Shown here one piece after another: positions 9,402-18,121 of a stretch of 60,943 nt of DNA (positions within the stretch are counted from its first letter, which is position 1; every line of letters starts with the position of its first letter). Origin of the DNA: Magnetococcales bacterium. Its GTDB lineage: Bacteria; Pseudomonadota; Magnetococcia; Magnetococcales; UBA8363. The notes below the pieces were generated by a model. It did not search any database. It was not told the DNA's origin and worked only from the letters and a program-made list of their open reading frames with translations. The stretch covers positions 1-60,943 of the forward strand of contig JADGCV010000028.1 in assembly GCA_015228815.1 (NCBI GenBank), written 5' to 3'. Both the position numbers and the translations under genes were made by a program.

Positions 9402-11266
9402 GGGGTTCGGGTGACGACGGAGGCGGCGATCCATGCCCCATCGCCGATCCGCAACCATGCGCCATCCGGGCTGGAATCCTGAATCACGACGGGCTGATTG
9501 CTGTTCAGGCTTCGAATCCTGCGATAATGGTGGCCTGGGCCGGAGCGGACATGGGCGCGGGTGTGGACGATCCCCGAGTTCGAGGGGACGGAGCTACCGG
9601 TTCCGGACGTCGATGAAAAACTTTTATTCCCCTTGGCGGCGACTTCGGGGGCTGGGGACTTGGAGGTGGCATCATGGGGCAGTCGCTTCAAGGACTGAGA
9701 ATCGGATTTGGGGTGCGTTGGGTTGCCAACCCGATCACTCTTTGGCCGATCAGGGGATGATTGCCCGTCGAACGCCTGCCGGACCAGCCAGGCATCGACC
9801 CTTCGGGTCAGATCCGAAAGAGTCCCCTCCTGGATGGATCCCACGTTCGGATCCTGACCTGTCGTTGCCATCATCCGCCCCACGGCCCCATGGGTCAGGG
9901 CCAGGGCATGGTAGTAACGCAATTCCGCCAGCACGGCGCTGGTATCGCTGGCGATCCGGTCGATCAGGCTTTGAGATTCCTGCGCCTCCCGGTTGCGCAT
10001 GTGCCGGGCGATTTCCTTCTCCACCTCGAACAGCGCTTGCGCCCGTTTCAACTGGGTCGTGGCGATTTCGTACTGGTGATGGGCGATATGAACCTGGGAC
10101 AGAAGTGCCATGCGCAATGCCAGCCGTTTGATCTTAAGGACTTCCTCGTTGGATTTGTCATAGGCCCAGCGATCGGGAGCCGACAAAAGGTTCATGAGGT
10201 TCCAGGTGACCCGAAGTCCCGTTTCATACCAATCCTTGTTGAGGGTGTAGCTGTTGTCGTCCCGTTTGCGCGAGGCGGACAGGGAAATTCCCGGGAACAG
10301 TTTCAGCAGGCTTTTTCGGGTTTCATCGACGACGATCCGTCCCTGATAGGCCATTTCACGCATGTCGGGTTGGTTGATCAGGGCCGATTCTTCCATTGTT
10401 TCCAGAGGCATCGTCCAGGTCGGGGTCTGCCGCGGATCATCGGGCACTTCCAGGGTATAGTCCGTGCCGGGGGGGAGGGTGATCATGGCGGCCAATTCCA
10501 CTTTGGCCGTCGCCATTTCCTGAAGAATCGACTCCAACTGACGCATGCTTTCCAGCAAGGTTTTGCGGTAGCGCAGAAAGTCCAATGGGGCCTTGAGCGC
10601 GCTCTTTTCCGCTTTGTGTGCGTCTTCCAGGGCCGTTTCGGCCTGTTGGATGATGGCCGCGACCCTGGGTTTCAGTTGTTGGGCGGCGACCACGCGCCAG
10701 TAGGCCGATCGTGCCTCCTGGATCAGATTCTGGATGACCTTGCGTTCCCGTTCGCGGGCGATGAGCTGCCGGTCGGCATTCTGACGGGCGTTGAAATAAC
10801 TGACGCCAAAATCGAGAATATTCCACGAAAGGTCCAGATCGGAGGTGATGTGTTCCCGGTCCTGGGAGGTGGAGACTTCCAGGGATTGGTTTCCGGTCAA
10901 CATGGAACGACTGCTGGAGGCGCTGTCGTTGGAACGTCCCGAATAGGCGCTGCCGGCGGCAAGTTTTGGCAACAGTTCGAATTTGTCCAGTTTTGTCAGA
11001 TCCAGCGCCTGGGCCTCCTCGACCACCTTGACCCGGTGGTCCAGGTTGTATCTCAGGGCGCGGGCGATCACCTCGGGCAGCGACAACGGTTTTTCGATCC
11101 GGGCGACCGGCCCGAACATGCGCTCCAGATCCACCTTGCGTGACGTTTCCATTTCGCCGACGGTCAACGTTTGTGGCGTGACCACGCAGCCGGCGGTCAG
11201 CAATGCGGCGAGAAACAGATATTTGGGAAAAAATCGGGAACGTGGCGAACGTTTCATTTCTGTCAT
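9398..11266 (-). CDS. TolC-like outer-membrane lipoprotein with SH3 domain
   Basis: 622 residues. The N-terminus is a lipoprotein signal with lipobox LTAGC near residue 27. Two long helical repeats of the outer-membrane efflux protein family follow (about 60-460), including the segment LSWNILDFGVSYFNARQNAD. After a Ser/Pro/Lys-rich linker the C-terminus carries a bacterial SH3-like domain (ARAHVRSGPGHHYRRI ... DGAWLRIGDGAWI). TolC-type proteins form the outer-membrane and periplasmic tunnel of export systems. The SH3 extension, perhaps for peptidoglycan binding, is uncommon. It is the first gene of the operon; an ATG nine bases further in is an alternative start. Confidence 0.82.
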   Translation of the reverse strand: MTEMKRSPRSRFFPKYLFLAALLTAGCVVTPQTLTVGEMETSRKVDLERMFGPVARIEKPLSLPEVIARALRYNLDHRVKVVEEAQALDLTKLDKFELLPKLAAGSAYSGRSNDSASSSRSMLTGNQSLEVSTSQDREHITSDLDLSWNILDFGVSYFNARQNADRQLIARERERKVIQNLIQEARSAYWRVVAAQQLKPRVAAIIQQAETALEDAHKAEKSALKAPLDFLRYRKTLLESMRQLESILQEMATAKVELAAMITLPPGTDYTLEVPDDPRQTPTWTMPLETMEESALINQPDMREMAYQGRIVVDETRKSLLKLFPGISLSASRKRDDNSYTLNKDWYETGLRVTWNLMNLLSAPDRWAYDKSNEEVLKIKRLALRMALLSQVHIAHHQYEIATTQLKRAQALFEVEKEIARHMRNREAQESQSLIDRIASDTSAVLAELRYYHALALTHGAVGRMMATTGQDPNVGSIQEGTLSDLTRRVDAWLVRQAFDGQSSPDRPKSDRVGNPTHPKSDSQSLKRLPHDATSKSPAPEVAAKGNKSFSSTSGTGSSVPSNSGIVHTRAHVRSGPGHHYRRIRSLNSNQPVVIQDSSPDGAWLRIGDGAWIAASVVTRTP

Positions 11267-11596
11267 CGGACGATGAACCCAAGGTCAGAGGTGCAAAGGC
11301 ATTTTTTCGCCATCTTTAACTCCAGGGATGGGCCTGATCAAACCGTTCCCCGGCGCCGAAACCGAAGGCTGGGGATTGGAACCGGTTATGAGGGCATGCC
11401 AGAGGCCATTTCAATTGTCTGTAGGTATTTTTCGAAAGATATGGCACGAAATCAACGTCATAATTCTACCATCATCCATCGTGCGATGCAATGAGAATCA
11501 CAAGAGTTGAGTCATTTCAATTTTTAATCAAGTGGATTTTCATCGCTGCATATTCCGATGAATGTTGTTGACGGTGCTTTACGGTATGCCTGGTCG
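11267..11596. other. intergenic region upstream of the export operon
   Basis: About 330 bases separate the TolC-like start from the end of the 813-residue unknown gene; both are on the minus strand. It should hold the promoter of the export operon, and its left half is AT-rich. I could not pick out a convincing -35/-10 pair, an inverted repeat terminator or a credible small gene. Confidence 0.4.
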
Positions 11597-14038
11597 TCAT
11601 TTCTTCTCGTGGAGCCATGTTCCATCAACCAGACCCCGAAGAAAACGATAACGTTTCTTATCATAGGGGAATACTGAATGTGATCGGTCATCAATGATTC
11701 GATCCGGAAGAAGGCGATCGACTTCACGTCTTGCTTCTTCACGCTCGTTATCATCGGTGCCGACCCACCATCTGGCAACGCCGCGGATCACCCTGACGTA
11801 AAATGTGATGGTAATGGGAGGGGTGTTGTTTTTCATCTTTTCGATGCAGTTGGCCAGTTTCTGGTACCAGTTAAGGTAATCGGTTCCATTAATGGACTCG
11901 GGTCCTTCCCGGTAACGCAGCAGAGCGATCATGAAAATATTAACAAGGAGGTTTTGTTCAACCTGTAACAACACCCACGGGTTTGTCTGGTCATGGTCAA
12001 CAAGGGATTCAACCAATTCCTTCAGGCGCTTTTCCGTGGATTCCAGCGTAAACAAACTGAACTCTTGTGGAACTTTTGGACCTTTGTTCAGGGGAAATGC
12101 CCGGAAAAGGTGGGCCGTGACATGAACAGCCAGTGCTTCGGCGCGAAAACGCAGGTCGGTGGTGGATGTCGGGTTTGGACGGTTCCGGTCCCGTTCCAGC
12201 CGGTCCAGGGCCGTTTGCAAATGCTCCTGGACCCGAGGCAGGTCGTCGATGCTCCTGGCCATGTGCCGCCTGGTCACCGCCCGCATATATGCCGCTTCCC
12301 GCCCGGAGATTCGGCTCTTGCTATGGGAGAGGTATTCAGCGATATGGAACGCTTGTTTGGCCTGGATGTTGGCAATGTTCCAATAGCCTGCCATGGCATA
12401 AAGCTGGGCGGCTCCCAGGTAGAACGTATATCCAGTTGGGTCCTCTTCCCGAAGTTGGTCCAGGGCATTCCTGAATTCATCGGCTTTTGGGGAAGATCCA
12501 TTCGCGCTGGCCTGAATCAACAGGTCGAAGAAAGGAAGTTGAATGAACCTGAACGCTTGACTGAAGGTACTGAAAAAAATGGGTGGCGGATTGCGGACGG
12601 GAATCGATCCTTCTCTTCCCATCTGAAACAAGAGGATCCCTGTCAGAGTGCCGATACTAAAACACTCATACCAATTCCGTTCAACCTGGTCTTCCAGGAT
12701 TTTACGTATTTTGTCTCGTTCATCATCGATTCCCTGGGAAACCTTGAACAGATCGAAAATCCTGTTATCGATCGCCATTCGCAGACCCTGGTTTTGCGCG
12801 AGCGCCGGATCGCTTATCGGATGGACGGGCAGGACGGAGAAGCGATAATTGGTCCACTCCCTCTTGAAGTCCTGCAACAGTTCCGGGTGGGTCGTCAATG
12901 CCTCCCGTGCGGGTATTTCCAGTTCCTTGCGGCTGCACCCATCCTGGAACCCTTTGGAATAAGAGAGCACACTTTCCAGCCATTCCCAAAAACGTTTTTT
13001 ATTGTCATGTGGCGCAATATTTTTCTGGGCATCCACTCTTGGGGAAGGAAACAGGACGGAGGGCTCGGCAAGAAATGCCTTGGGATGGCGCAGGTATGAA
13101 TCGGCAAAATTGAGCTTCTTGCTGGAGGATGACCTGTTGGAAATGACTTTCCTGGCCTGAGCAAAAAGCAGGGGCGCACCAGTCAGAAGAACCAGCCGAT
13201 GCCGGGTTCCTTGCAGTTCGTTGTTGATCCACTCGACCCAGGCAAGCATCTCGGCGTCGCTGTCGAGTATGTTCAATTTTTCCTGGTTGAGGTCTCCGGT
13301 GAACTGTTCGATCAGTCCCAGATACCATTTTTCCTTGATGGAGGTGAACTCCTCCGAGACGACAATGGAATCAGGAGTTTTCAGGGCGTTGACCAGGGGG
13401 ACCGGTAACTCAGGCTTGGCAATCGCGGTCATTTCCCACAAGTTGGCCAGCCTTCGCATGCGATACAGATAGGCAAAGCGCAGCAGTTCTCCCGTGCTTC
13501 CCAAGCCGAACAATTGAGCACCGAGGGCCGGGGCTTTTCTTTCCAGCCAGTCTTGGCGCTGCCGGTCGTCGCTGAGTTTCGTCAATTCGTCCAATTCGGA
13601 TTTGATATGTCTCAACTCTGCAAAAGCCCGGTATTGTTCATCCTCGGCTGCTCTAATGATGGCGGCAAAGACCCGTTTCAGTTCTTTCCGGGTCGGGGGC
13701 AGCGCAAACAGGGGAAAATCGGAAGATGCCTTGAAGAAAATATGGTGGGCAAGGGCACGACCCAAGGCGATGGTCGCATTCCGTTCATCGTCATCGGAGA
13801 CATCACTGGGGAACACCTTTGCGTAACCTGGCCGATAATTTTTCTTACTTGTGTCAGGGAGGGCATCTTTGGGCTTGGCAAAAAATACGACCACATCGGC
13901 ATCGACAGCGTACCAGACATGGCCTCCTTCTTCTGCAACAAAATATTGATCATTCCGCCAACCGTCCATATACCGCCGCTGAGAGGCGGCGGCTTGAAAC
14001 AGGTCGATCAATTGGGATTGTGAATCCAATGGGGTCAT
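11597..14038 (-). CDS. unknown 813-aa protein, possible PIN-like N-terminal domain
   Basis: Not recognised as a named family. The first ~310 residues have the outline of a PIN-like nuclease fold: VWYAVDADVVVFFAKP (Asp46, Asp48) as a first strand with acidic residues, a helical acidic middle, and a late strand RHRLVLLTGAPLLF near residue 290, the place where PIN proteins often carry TGD. The last Asp is Ala here. The remaining ~450 residues look all-helical, like a repeat scaffold. It is the third gene of an ATGA-coupled trio (14038 overlaps the preceding stop by four bases). A toxin or defence-effector role is inference only. Confidence 0.75.
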   Translation of the reverse strand: MTPLDSQSQLIDLFQAAASQRRYMDGWRNDQYFVAEEGGHVWYAVDADVVVFFAKPKDALPDTSKKNYRPGYAKVFPSDVSDDDERNATIALGRALAHHIFFKASSDFPLFALPPTRKELKRVFAAIIRAAEDEQYRAFAELRHIKSELDELTKLSDDRQRQDWLERKAPALGAQLFGLGSTGELLRFAYLYRMRRLANLWEMTAIAKPELPVPLVNALKTPDSIVVSEEFTSIKEKWYLGLIEQFTGDLNQEKLNILDSDAEMLAWVEWINNELQGTRHRLVLLTGAPLLFAQARKVISNRSSSSKKLNFADSYLRHPKAFLAEPSVLFPSPRVDAQKNIAPHDNKKRFWEWLESVLSYSKGFQDGCSRKELEIPAREALTTHPELLQDFKREWTNYRFSVLPVHPISDPALAQNQGLRMAIDNRIFDLFKVSQGIDDERDKIRKILEDQVERNWYECFSIGTLTGILLFQMGREGSIPVRNPPPIFFSTFSQAFRFIQLPFFDLLIQASANGSSPKADEFRNALDQLREEDPTGYTFYLGAAQLYAMAGYWNIANIQAKQAFHIAEYLSHSKSRISGREAAYMRAVTRRHMARSIDDLPRVQEHLQTALDRLERDRNRPNPTSTTDLRFRAEALAVHVTAHLFRAFPLNKGPKVPQEFSLFTLESTEKRLKELVESLVDHDQTNPWVLLQVEQNLLVNIFMIALLRYREGPESINGTDYLNWYQKLANCIEKMKNNTPPITITFYVRVIRGVARWWVGTDDNEREEARREVDRLLPDRIIDDRSHSVFPYDKKRYRFLRGLVDGTWLHEKK

Positions 14039-15141
14039 GATCGTTTCCGTTGCATGGGAGTATTCACGCCGCTCTCCTCTTCAAAGAATGCAACCATCTC
14101 ATCGTTTGCTGAATTTGAGAGCAGGAGACTGGAAATCCATCCATTCTTGGACAACATCCCTCGCAAACGGCTCCAACCAAGAGGATCAGGAATTGAAAAA
14201 TCGAGGGCAAGCGGTTCTTCAGGGAGATGGAACGTCAATTCACAGTCCTTGTCTGCCGACGATTCGCGACAGTCAATCAAGGGACTCGGTTCGTCGGCGG
14301 AGGAGAAAACTGCCCGGAACAACCAGAGATCAGGAGATGTCTCTATGTTGAATGGATTGTCCTGGCCTAAAAAAGTGATCAGATCCTCCAGGAATCGTTT
14401 TGGACCAACCAGGGTGATCAGACTGGCGACGGCCCTCTGCATGTCAACGGGTTTGGGGGAATAGTGTGCGAACTGTGCGTTCAGTTGATTCCGCAAGCGT
14501 TTCATGTTTTGGAGAAAATGTTCAGGCTCGCAGTGGCACAAGGCCTCCAGGGCAGTGAAGGCGAAGGGGTAGGGTGATGTTTGGAAAGGGATGGAATCGA
14601 TCAAGGAATTGATGCACGCCAGGGCGTCTTTCCTCGGGGACGCCATCCGGGAAACGGTCAGCATCGCCTCGGTAAAGAGTTGGGTGCCTTGATCCGAGAC
14701 GAGGCGGGTCCAGGAACCTTCGCGAACGCGAGAAACCAGGGGCTTGAAGATTTCTGTCGCTTCAACTTCAACCGCGATATGGAGAATCATGGCAAACAGG
14801 GGAACTGTCTTGGAATCTGTCTTTAAAGCGGGGGAGGCCAGAAGATTGGCCAGTGCTTGTCTGAAATCGCTGCGTCTGACACTGTCCTGGCGCATGACAA
14901 GCATTTTCATGGCCGCGGCGAGAGAGGAGCTGTGATTCAGCATCGGCGCAAGTTCGGGAAACGCCTCTTCCAAAGACAAACCATCCCAGAAGTATCCTTC
15001 CAATCCTTCCTTGAGCCAACGTTCAAACCCATCGACCTGGGAGGTGGCCCTCCGTGGCGAAAGGAGGTCGGCAGCGTCGGAATTCCAGTGTTCCTCGGGC
15101 TCATCCCAAGGATCCATGATGGGTTCGGATGGCTCGTTCAT
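14035..15141 (-). CDS. unknown 368-aa helical protein, middle gene of trio
   Basis: Function not recognised. An acidic N-terminus (MDPWDEPEEHW) leads into a predominantly helical protein with repeated Leu/Ala-rich helices, suggestive of an alpha-solenoid or a scaffold. No catalytic motif, signal peptide or membrane segment is seen. It overlaps the genes on both sides by four bases (ATGA at 15138-15141 and 14035-14038), so the three proteins should be made in linked amounts and probably form one complex. Confidence 0.75.
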   Translation of the reverse strand: MNEPSEPIMDPWDEPEEHWNSDAADLLSPRRATSQVDGFERWLKEGLEGYFWDGLSLEEAFPELAPMLNHSSSLAAAMKMLVMRQDSVRRSDFRQALANLLASPALKTDSKTVPLFAMILHIAVEVEATEIFKPLVSRVREGSWTRLVSDQGTQLFTEAMLTVSRMASPRKDALACINSLIDSIPFQTSPYPFAFTALEALCHCEPEHFLQNMKRLRNQLNAQFAHYSPKPVDMQRAVASLITLVGPKRFLEDLITFLGQDNPFNIETSPDLWLFRAVFSSADEPSPLIDCRESSADKDCELTFHLPEEPLALDFSIPDPLGWSRLRGMLSKNGWISSLLLSNSANDEMVAFFEEESGVNTPMQRKRS

Positions 15142-16322
15142 GTCAGTATCTTTCTCAATTTATCGACTGCGCATTCGATTCCACCATGCTTTTGGTAGAG
15201 GCGGTCCATGAAGACCTGGTCATCGTCCTGGTGCGGTGTCATTCCTTGTTGCGGACCACAAAATCCCAGATATTGGATTGTGACGCTGGGAAGTTCCTTG
15301 ACAGGTATTGGCTGCACAACCCGTTCCGGAAGGCCGTCAAAGCCATGAGAAGGATTCGGGTTGACCATGGACAAGTCCGCTGTTACCCCCCAGGGATCGT
15401 CATTGGGGGCAGCATGCCGCTTTCCACGAGCCATATGACGGCGCTGACTTCCGGCATCCGCCAAGGTAGGGCGGCCATGATCCAAACGTTGCACTGTTGT
15501 CGCGGGAAGCGACATGGCAATCAGCGGTTTGTCAAAATGATGCACGAGACCCAATTTGTCTCGTAGTTGTCGTGCGGCGGTTGCATCTTTCCTGTGGCCA
15601 AGCGTACCGCTTTCTGGCGTGATCCAGAGAACTCTTGCGGGATTTCCGATTGTAGGCTCATGGGTTCCGATCCGATGAGCGTTCAGTTTGACAGTAACCG
15701 GTCCGGGAATGGATCGGTTCGCCCAGAGGATGTCAACCTTGTTCAAAGCGACCGGGATCCAGAGTTCGCCGGCAAGTCGGTTTTTTTCTTCCGGGTCCAT
15801 GCGACATGACACAAAATCCGCGGCATCGGTCACGTTGGTATATGTTTCATTGGCGACTGGGGGGCCAAGCGGACGTTGGCAGTGAATTCGAAATCCCCTT
15901 GTTCGGGTGGTGGCATCAAGACAGTTGACAGGGCGCATGTCGCATAGGGTGTCGAAGCTGTCAGCCAACAGTTCATGCATACACGATGGTTTCCATAAGG
16001 GTTGAACCCCTGTGGAAGAAGAATGCGCACGGGCCAGGTCGGTCTCCTTTCTTTTCCTGCCGAATTCTCGCATCCAACATGTGATCAGGCATTCGGCAAA
16101 AGGAATACCAAACAGGTTCTGCTCCAGCCCATCGAGCAGATTTGCACGGATGAGATCACCAATATGAGAGCCCTTTCGCGTATCAAGTGGGCGTGCCGTG
16201 GCAATTATATTATTTAAATAATCAAAAAGTCGCTCTGACAGAGGCATGGTCGATGATCCGGAGAGATTTACCATGACGATTATTTGATCAATGTCGTCTT
16301 TCCGAAAGCACTTACTGCTCAT
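15138..16322 (-). CDS. unknown 394-aa protein, first gene of trio
   Basis: No family recognised. It has a mixed alpha/beta composition, several Cys (CLITCW, CDMRPVNCLD) and a His/Arg-rich middle near residues 280-310. It starts 24 bases after draG, in a short AT-rich stretch. Either it has its own promoter or it is read through from the nif-related operon. The ATG at 16322 has a weak ribosome site, and ATG at 16274 is an alternative. Residue use differs from the nif genes, so the trio may be a separate insertion downstream of draG. Confidence 0.7.
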   Translation of the reverse strand: MSSKCFRKDDIDQIIVMVNLSGSSTMPLSERLFDYLNNIIATARPLDTRKGSHIGDLIRANLLDGLEQNLFGIPFAECLITCWMREFGRKRKETDLARAHSSSTGVQPLWKPSCMHELLADSFDTLCDMRPVNCLDATTRTRGFRIHCQRPLGPPVANETYTNVTDAADFVSCRMDPEEKNRLAGELWIPVALNKVDILWANRSIPGPVTVKLNAHRIGTHEPTIGNPARVLWITPESGTLGHRKDATAARQLRDKLGLVHHFDKPLIAMSLPATTVQRLDHGRPTLADAGSQRRHMARGKRHAAPNDDPWGVTADLSMVNPNPSHGFDGLPERVVQPIPVKELPSVTIQYLGFCGPQQGMTPHQDDDQVFMDRLYQKHGGIECAVDKLRKILT

Positions 16323-16346
16323 GCTAAATAAATCTCATAATCTTTT

Positions 16347-17279
16347 TTAAGTATATAATGTCTTATCTACCAAAGTCAACGCCTGGGAGATGCATTGATT
16401 TTTTGTTTTTTCCTCAAGGCGGCGCAGCCAGCGTTCGGGAATTGCCTCCGGGCCGTGGAGGGCCCCGGCGATCATGCCGGCGATGGCGCCGGTGGTATCG
16501 GCATCGCCACCGCGGTTGACCACTTCGACGAGACAGGTTTCAAAATCATGGGTCTGTTCGAAGACCTCGAACACCACGCGGATGGTATCGACGATGTAGG
16601 CGGACGGATTTGTTCCGGGACGTTTGCGGCGATAACGAAACTCGGGATGACGGACGACCAGCTCGGCCATCGGACCATCGATTAGCGATTCCTTGGTGCT
16701 GTTTCCGATGGCCATCCGCACCATGCGGATGACGCACTCGGTGGCGGCATCGGAGAGGGGATTGTGGTGGGTGACGTGGGCCTGGGCGCGCGAGGCGGCG
16801 ACGACCTCCTCCCAGGGCCATCCCAGGGTCGCAAGGGCGACCGGGAGGGTCCGCATGCAGGCGCCGTTGCCGGCATCGTGGACATCTTCCGGCATTTCGG
16901 TTCGACCAAAGTTGCGGTAGTTGATGATGCCCCGGCGCACGGTATTGCCGACATCGATGGGCTTGCCGCGCAACCATTGATCGAAGGCGCGGGCCGCCGC
17001 TTCGGCGGTCACCCGGCCACCACTGGCCAGGATCGCGGCGCCAAGGGCCAGACTCATTTCGGTGTCGTCGGTCACCTGACCCGGCCTCAGGCGCAGCCAG
17101 CCGCCGCCGATGATCCGATCGTGAATTCCCAGGGATGCCCGGATTTCTTCGGGGAGCATGAATTCAACCGTTCCCCCCAGGGCGTCACCGATGGCCAACC
17201 CCAGATAGGCCCCCACGGCCCGCTGTTGCGCGAAGGTCCAGCCGCTCGACTTCAGGATGGCGCCTCGGGAGCGAAACAC
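16347..17279 (-). CDS. draG: dinitrogenase reductase-activating ADP-ribosylhydrolase DraG
   Basis: DraG removes ADP-ribose from the modified arginine of NifH and so restores nitrogenase activity. The family core begins RAVGAYLGLAIGDALGG; metal-binding motifs GQVTDDTEMSLALG and NRGGDADTTGAIAGMIAG are intact, as is GNGACMRTLP. The start is uncertain: the GTG at 17279 gives about 310 residues and a leader length like known DraG, while ATGs at 17297, 17345 and 17372 extend further into nifQ. The start lies inside the end of nifQ, so it is translationally coupled to the nifB-fdx-nifQ unit rather than to draT, which is 4 kb away beyond nifA. Confidence 0.9.
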   Translation of the reverse strand: MFRSRGAILKSSGWTFAQQRAVGAYLGLAIGDALGGTVEFMLPEEIRASLGIHDRIIGGGWLRLRPGQVTDDTEMSLALGAAILASGGRVTAEAAARAFDQWLRGKPIDVGNTVRRGIINYRNFGRTEMPEDVHDAGNGACMRTLPVALATLGWPWEEVVAASRAQAHVTHHNPLSDAATECVIRMVRMAIGNSTKESLIDGPMAELVVRHPEFRYRRKRPGTNPSAYIVDTIRVVFEVFEQTHDFETCLVEVVNRGGDADTTGAIAGMIAGALHGPEAIPERWLRRLEEKTKNQCISQALTLVDKTLYT

Positions 17280-17827
17280 CGGGGGAAATCCGAACATTCC
17301 TGGCACGATGGGGAAGGGCAGAGCGACAGTCCCTCGCGTTGACATAAGCGGCGGTAAAGAAATTTCTTCCATTTCATGTTCATCGTATTGCTGGAGGCCA
17401 GGGGGAAAAAATCATGCATCATCAACCGGCTCAGTTGTTCACGGTTTTCCATGCCAAGATCGGACCACAGATGATCCGGTCCCTGGCATCCCGTGACGAT
17501 GATCGTCGCCATCCATCGCGCCTCGCGATCGGTGACGCTCCGATGGTCATGAAGAAGTTTCCAGAGGTCCATCCGTTCGGGCAGAGGCGGGGGTCTGGGG
17601 GGCGCGACGTCATTCCAGTCGGGTAAAACGAGTTGAAAGTGATGTGTCATTTCGTAAAGATCCTGGAGGCCCAGGCCAAGGTCCAACGGCATGACCCCGC
17701 GTTTTTTCCGGGCGCTGGCCATCATGCGGCGGATGAATTCCCGATTGGGATTTTCCAACCGGCCCGCCGGGGGCGGCAAGGGAACTTCCGCGGGCGCGCG
17801 TCGGGTGTGACAGCCGATGACGTTCAC
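17252..17827 (-). CDS. nifQ: NifQ, molybdenum donor for FeMo-cofactor
   Basis: The C-terminus carries the NifQ iron-sulfur signature CX4CX2CX5C (CPSPSCQECSDFPRC) preceded by MKWKKFLYRRLCQREG, which is diagnostic. NifQ binds a Mo-Fe-S cluster and delivers molybdenum for FeMo-cofactor assembly. About 191 residues if the GTG at 17827 is used; that start forms GTGA with the ferredoxin stop and has GGGAGA upstream, so I prefer it to the ATG nine codons earlier. It sits between the nifB-associated ferredoxin and draG. Confidence 0.9.
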   Translation of the reverse strand: MNVIGCHTRRAPAEVPLPPPAGRLENPNREFIRRMMASARKKRGVMPLDLGLGLQDLYEMTHHFQLVLPDWNDVAPPRPPPLPERMDLWKLLHDHRSVTDREARWMATIIVTGCQGPDHLWSDLGMENREQLSRLMMHDFFPLASSNTMNMKWKKFLYRRLCQREGLSLCPSPSCQECSDFPRCFAPEAPS

Positions 17828-18111
17828 AAGGACAATCTCCCACCCGACACCCACCGTGCCGATCTTTGCACCGCGGCGGGAATACCGGTCAGGCTTCCCA
17901 GGGGATTGAGGGGCCGTCCCGATTCATCGAGGATCGCTTCTTCCACGGGACAGATGGAGACGCATTGTGGATCGTCGAATTCTCCGTCGCATTCGGTGCA
18001 GTGGGAAACCTTGATTGTGAATATCGTCCCGTGGGGACGGATGGCGTCGTTGGGACAAAGCGGCAGGCAGGCCCAACATCCGGTGCATGGGGTATCGATG
18101 CGGTAGGCCAT
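17824..18111 (-). CDS. nif-associated 2[4Fe-4S] ferredoxin
   Basis: A 95-residue ferredoxin. The first cluster motif is CX2CX2CX3CP at Cys9-Cys19, and the second is CX2CX8CX3CP (CTEC ... CVSICP), the spacing seen in nif-region ferredoxins next to nifB. Such ferredoxins supply electrons for nitrogenase or for NifB radical chemistry. The start at 18111 is set by GAGGAG eight bases upstream; the longer open frame upstream overlaps nifB and is not used. It lies ten bases after nifB and overlaps nifQ by four. Confidence 0.9.
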   Translation of the reverse strand: MAYRIDTPCTGCWACLPLCPNDAIRPHGTIFTIKVSHCTECDGEFDDPQCVSICPVEEAILDESGRPLNPLGSLTGIPAAVQRSARWVSGGRLSL

Positions 18112-18121
18112 GGTCGTCTCC

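Noticed and set aside
9761-11143. 460-codon rightward open frame over the TolC-like gene
   Set aside because: A GC-skew shadow of a well supported gene with repetitive Gly/Gln/Phe composition.
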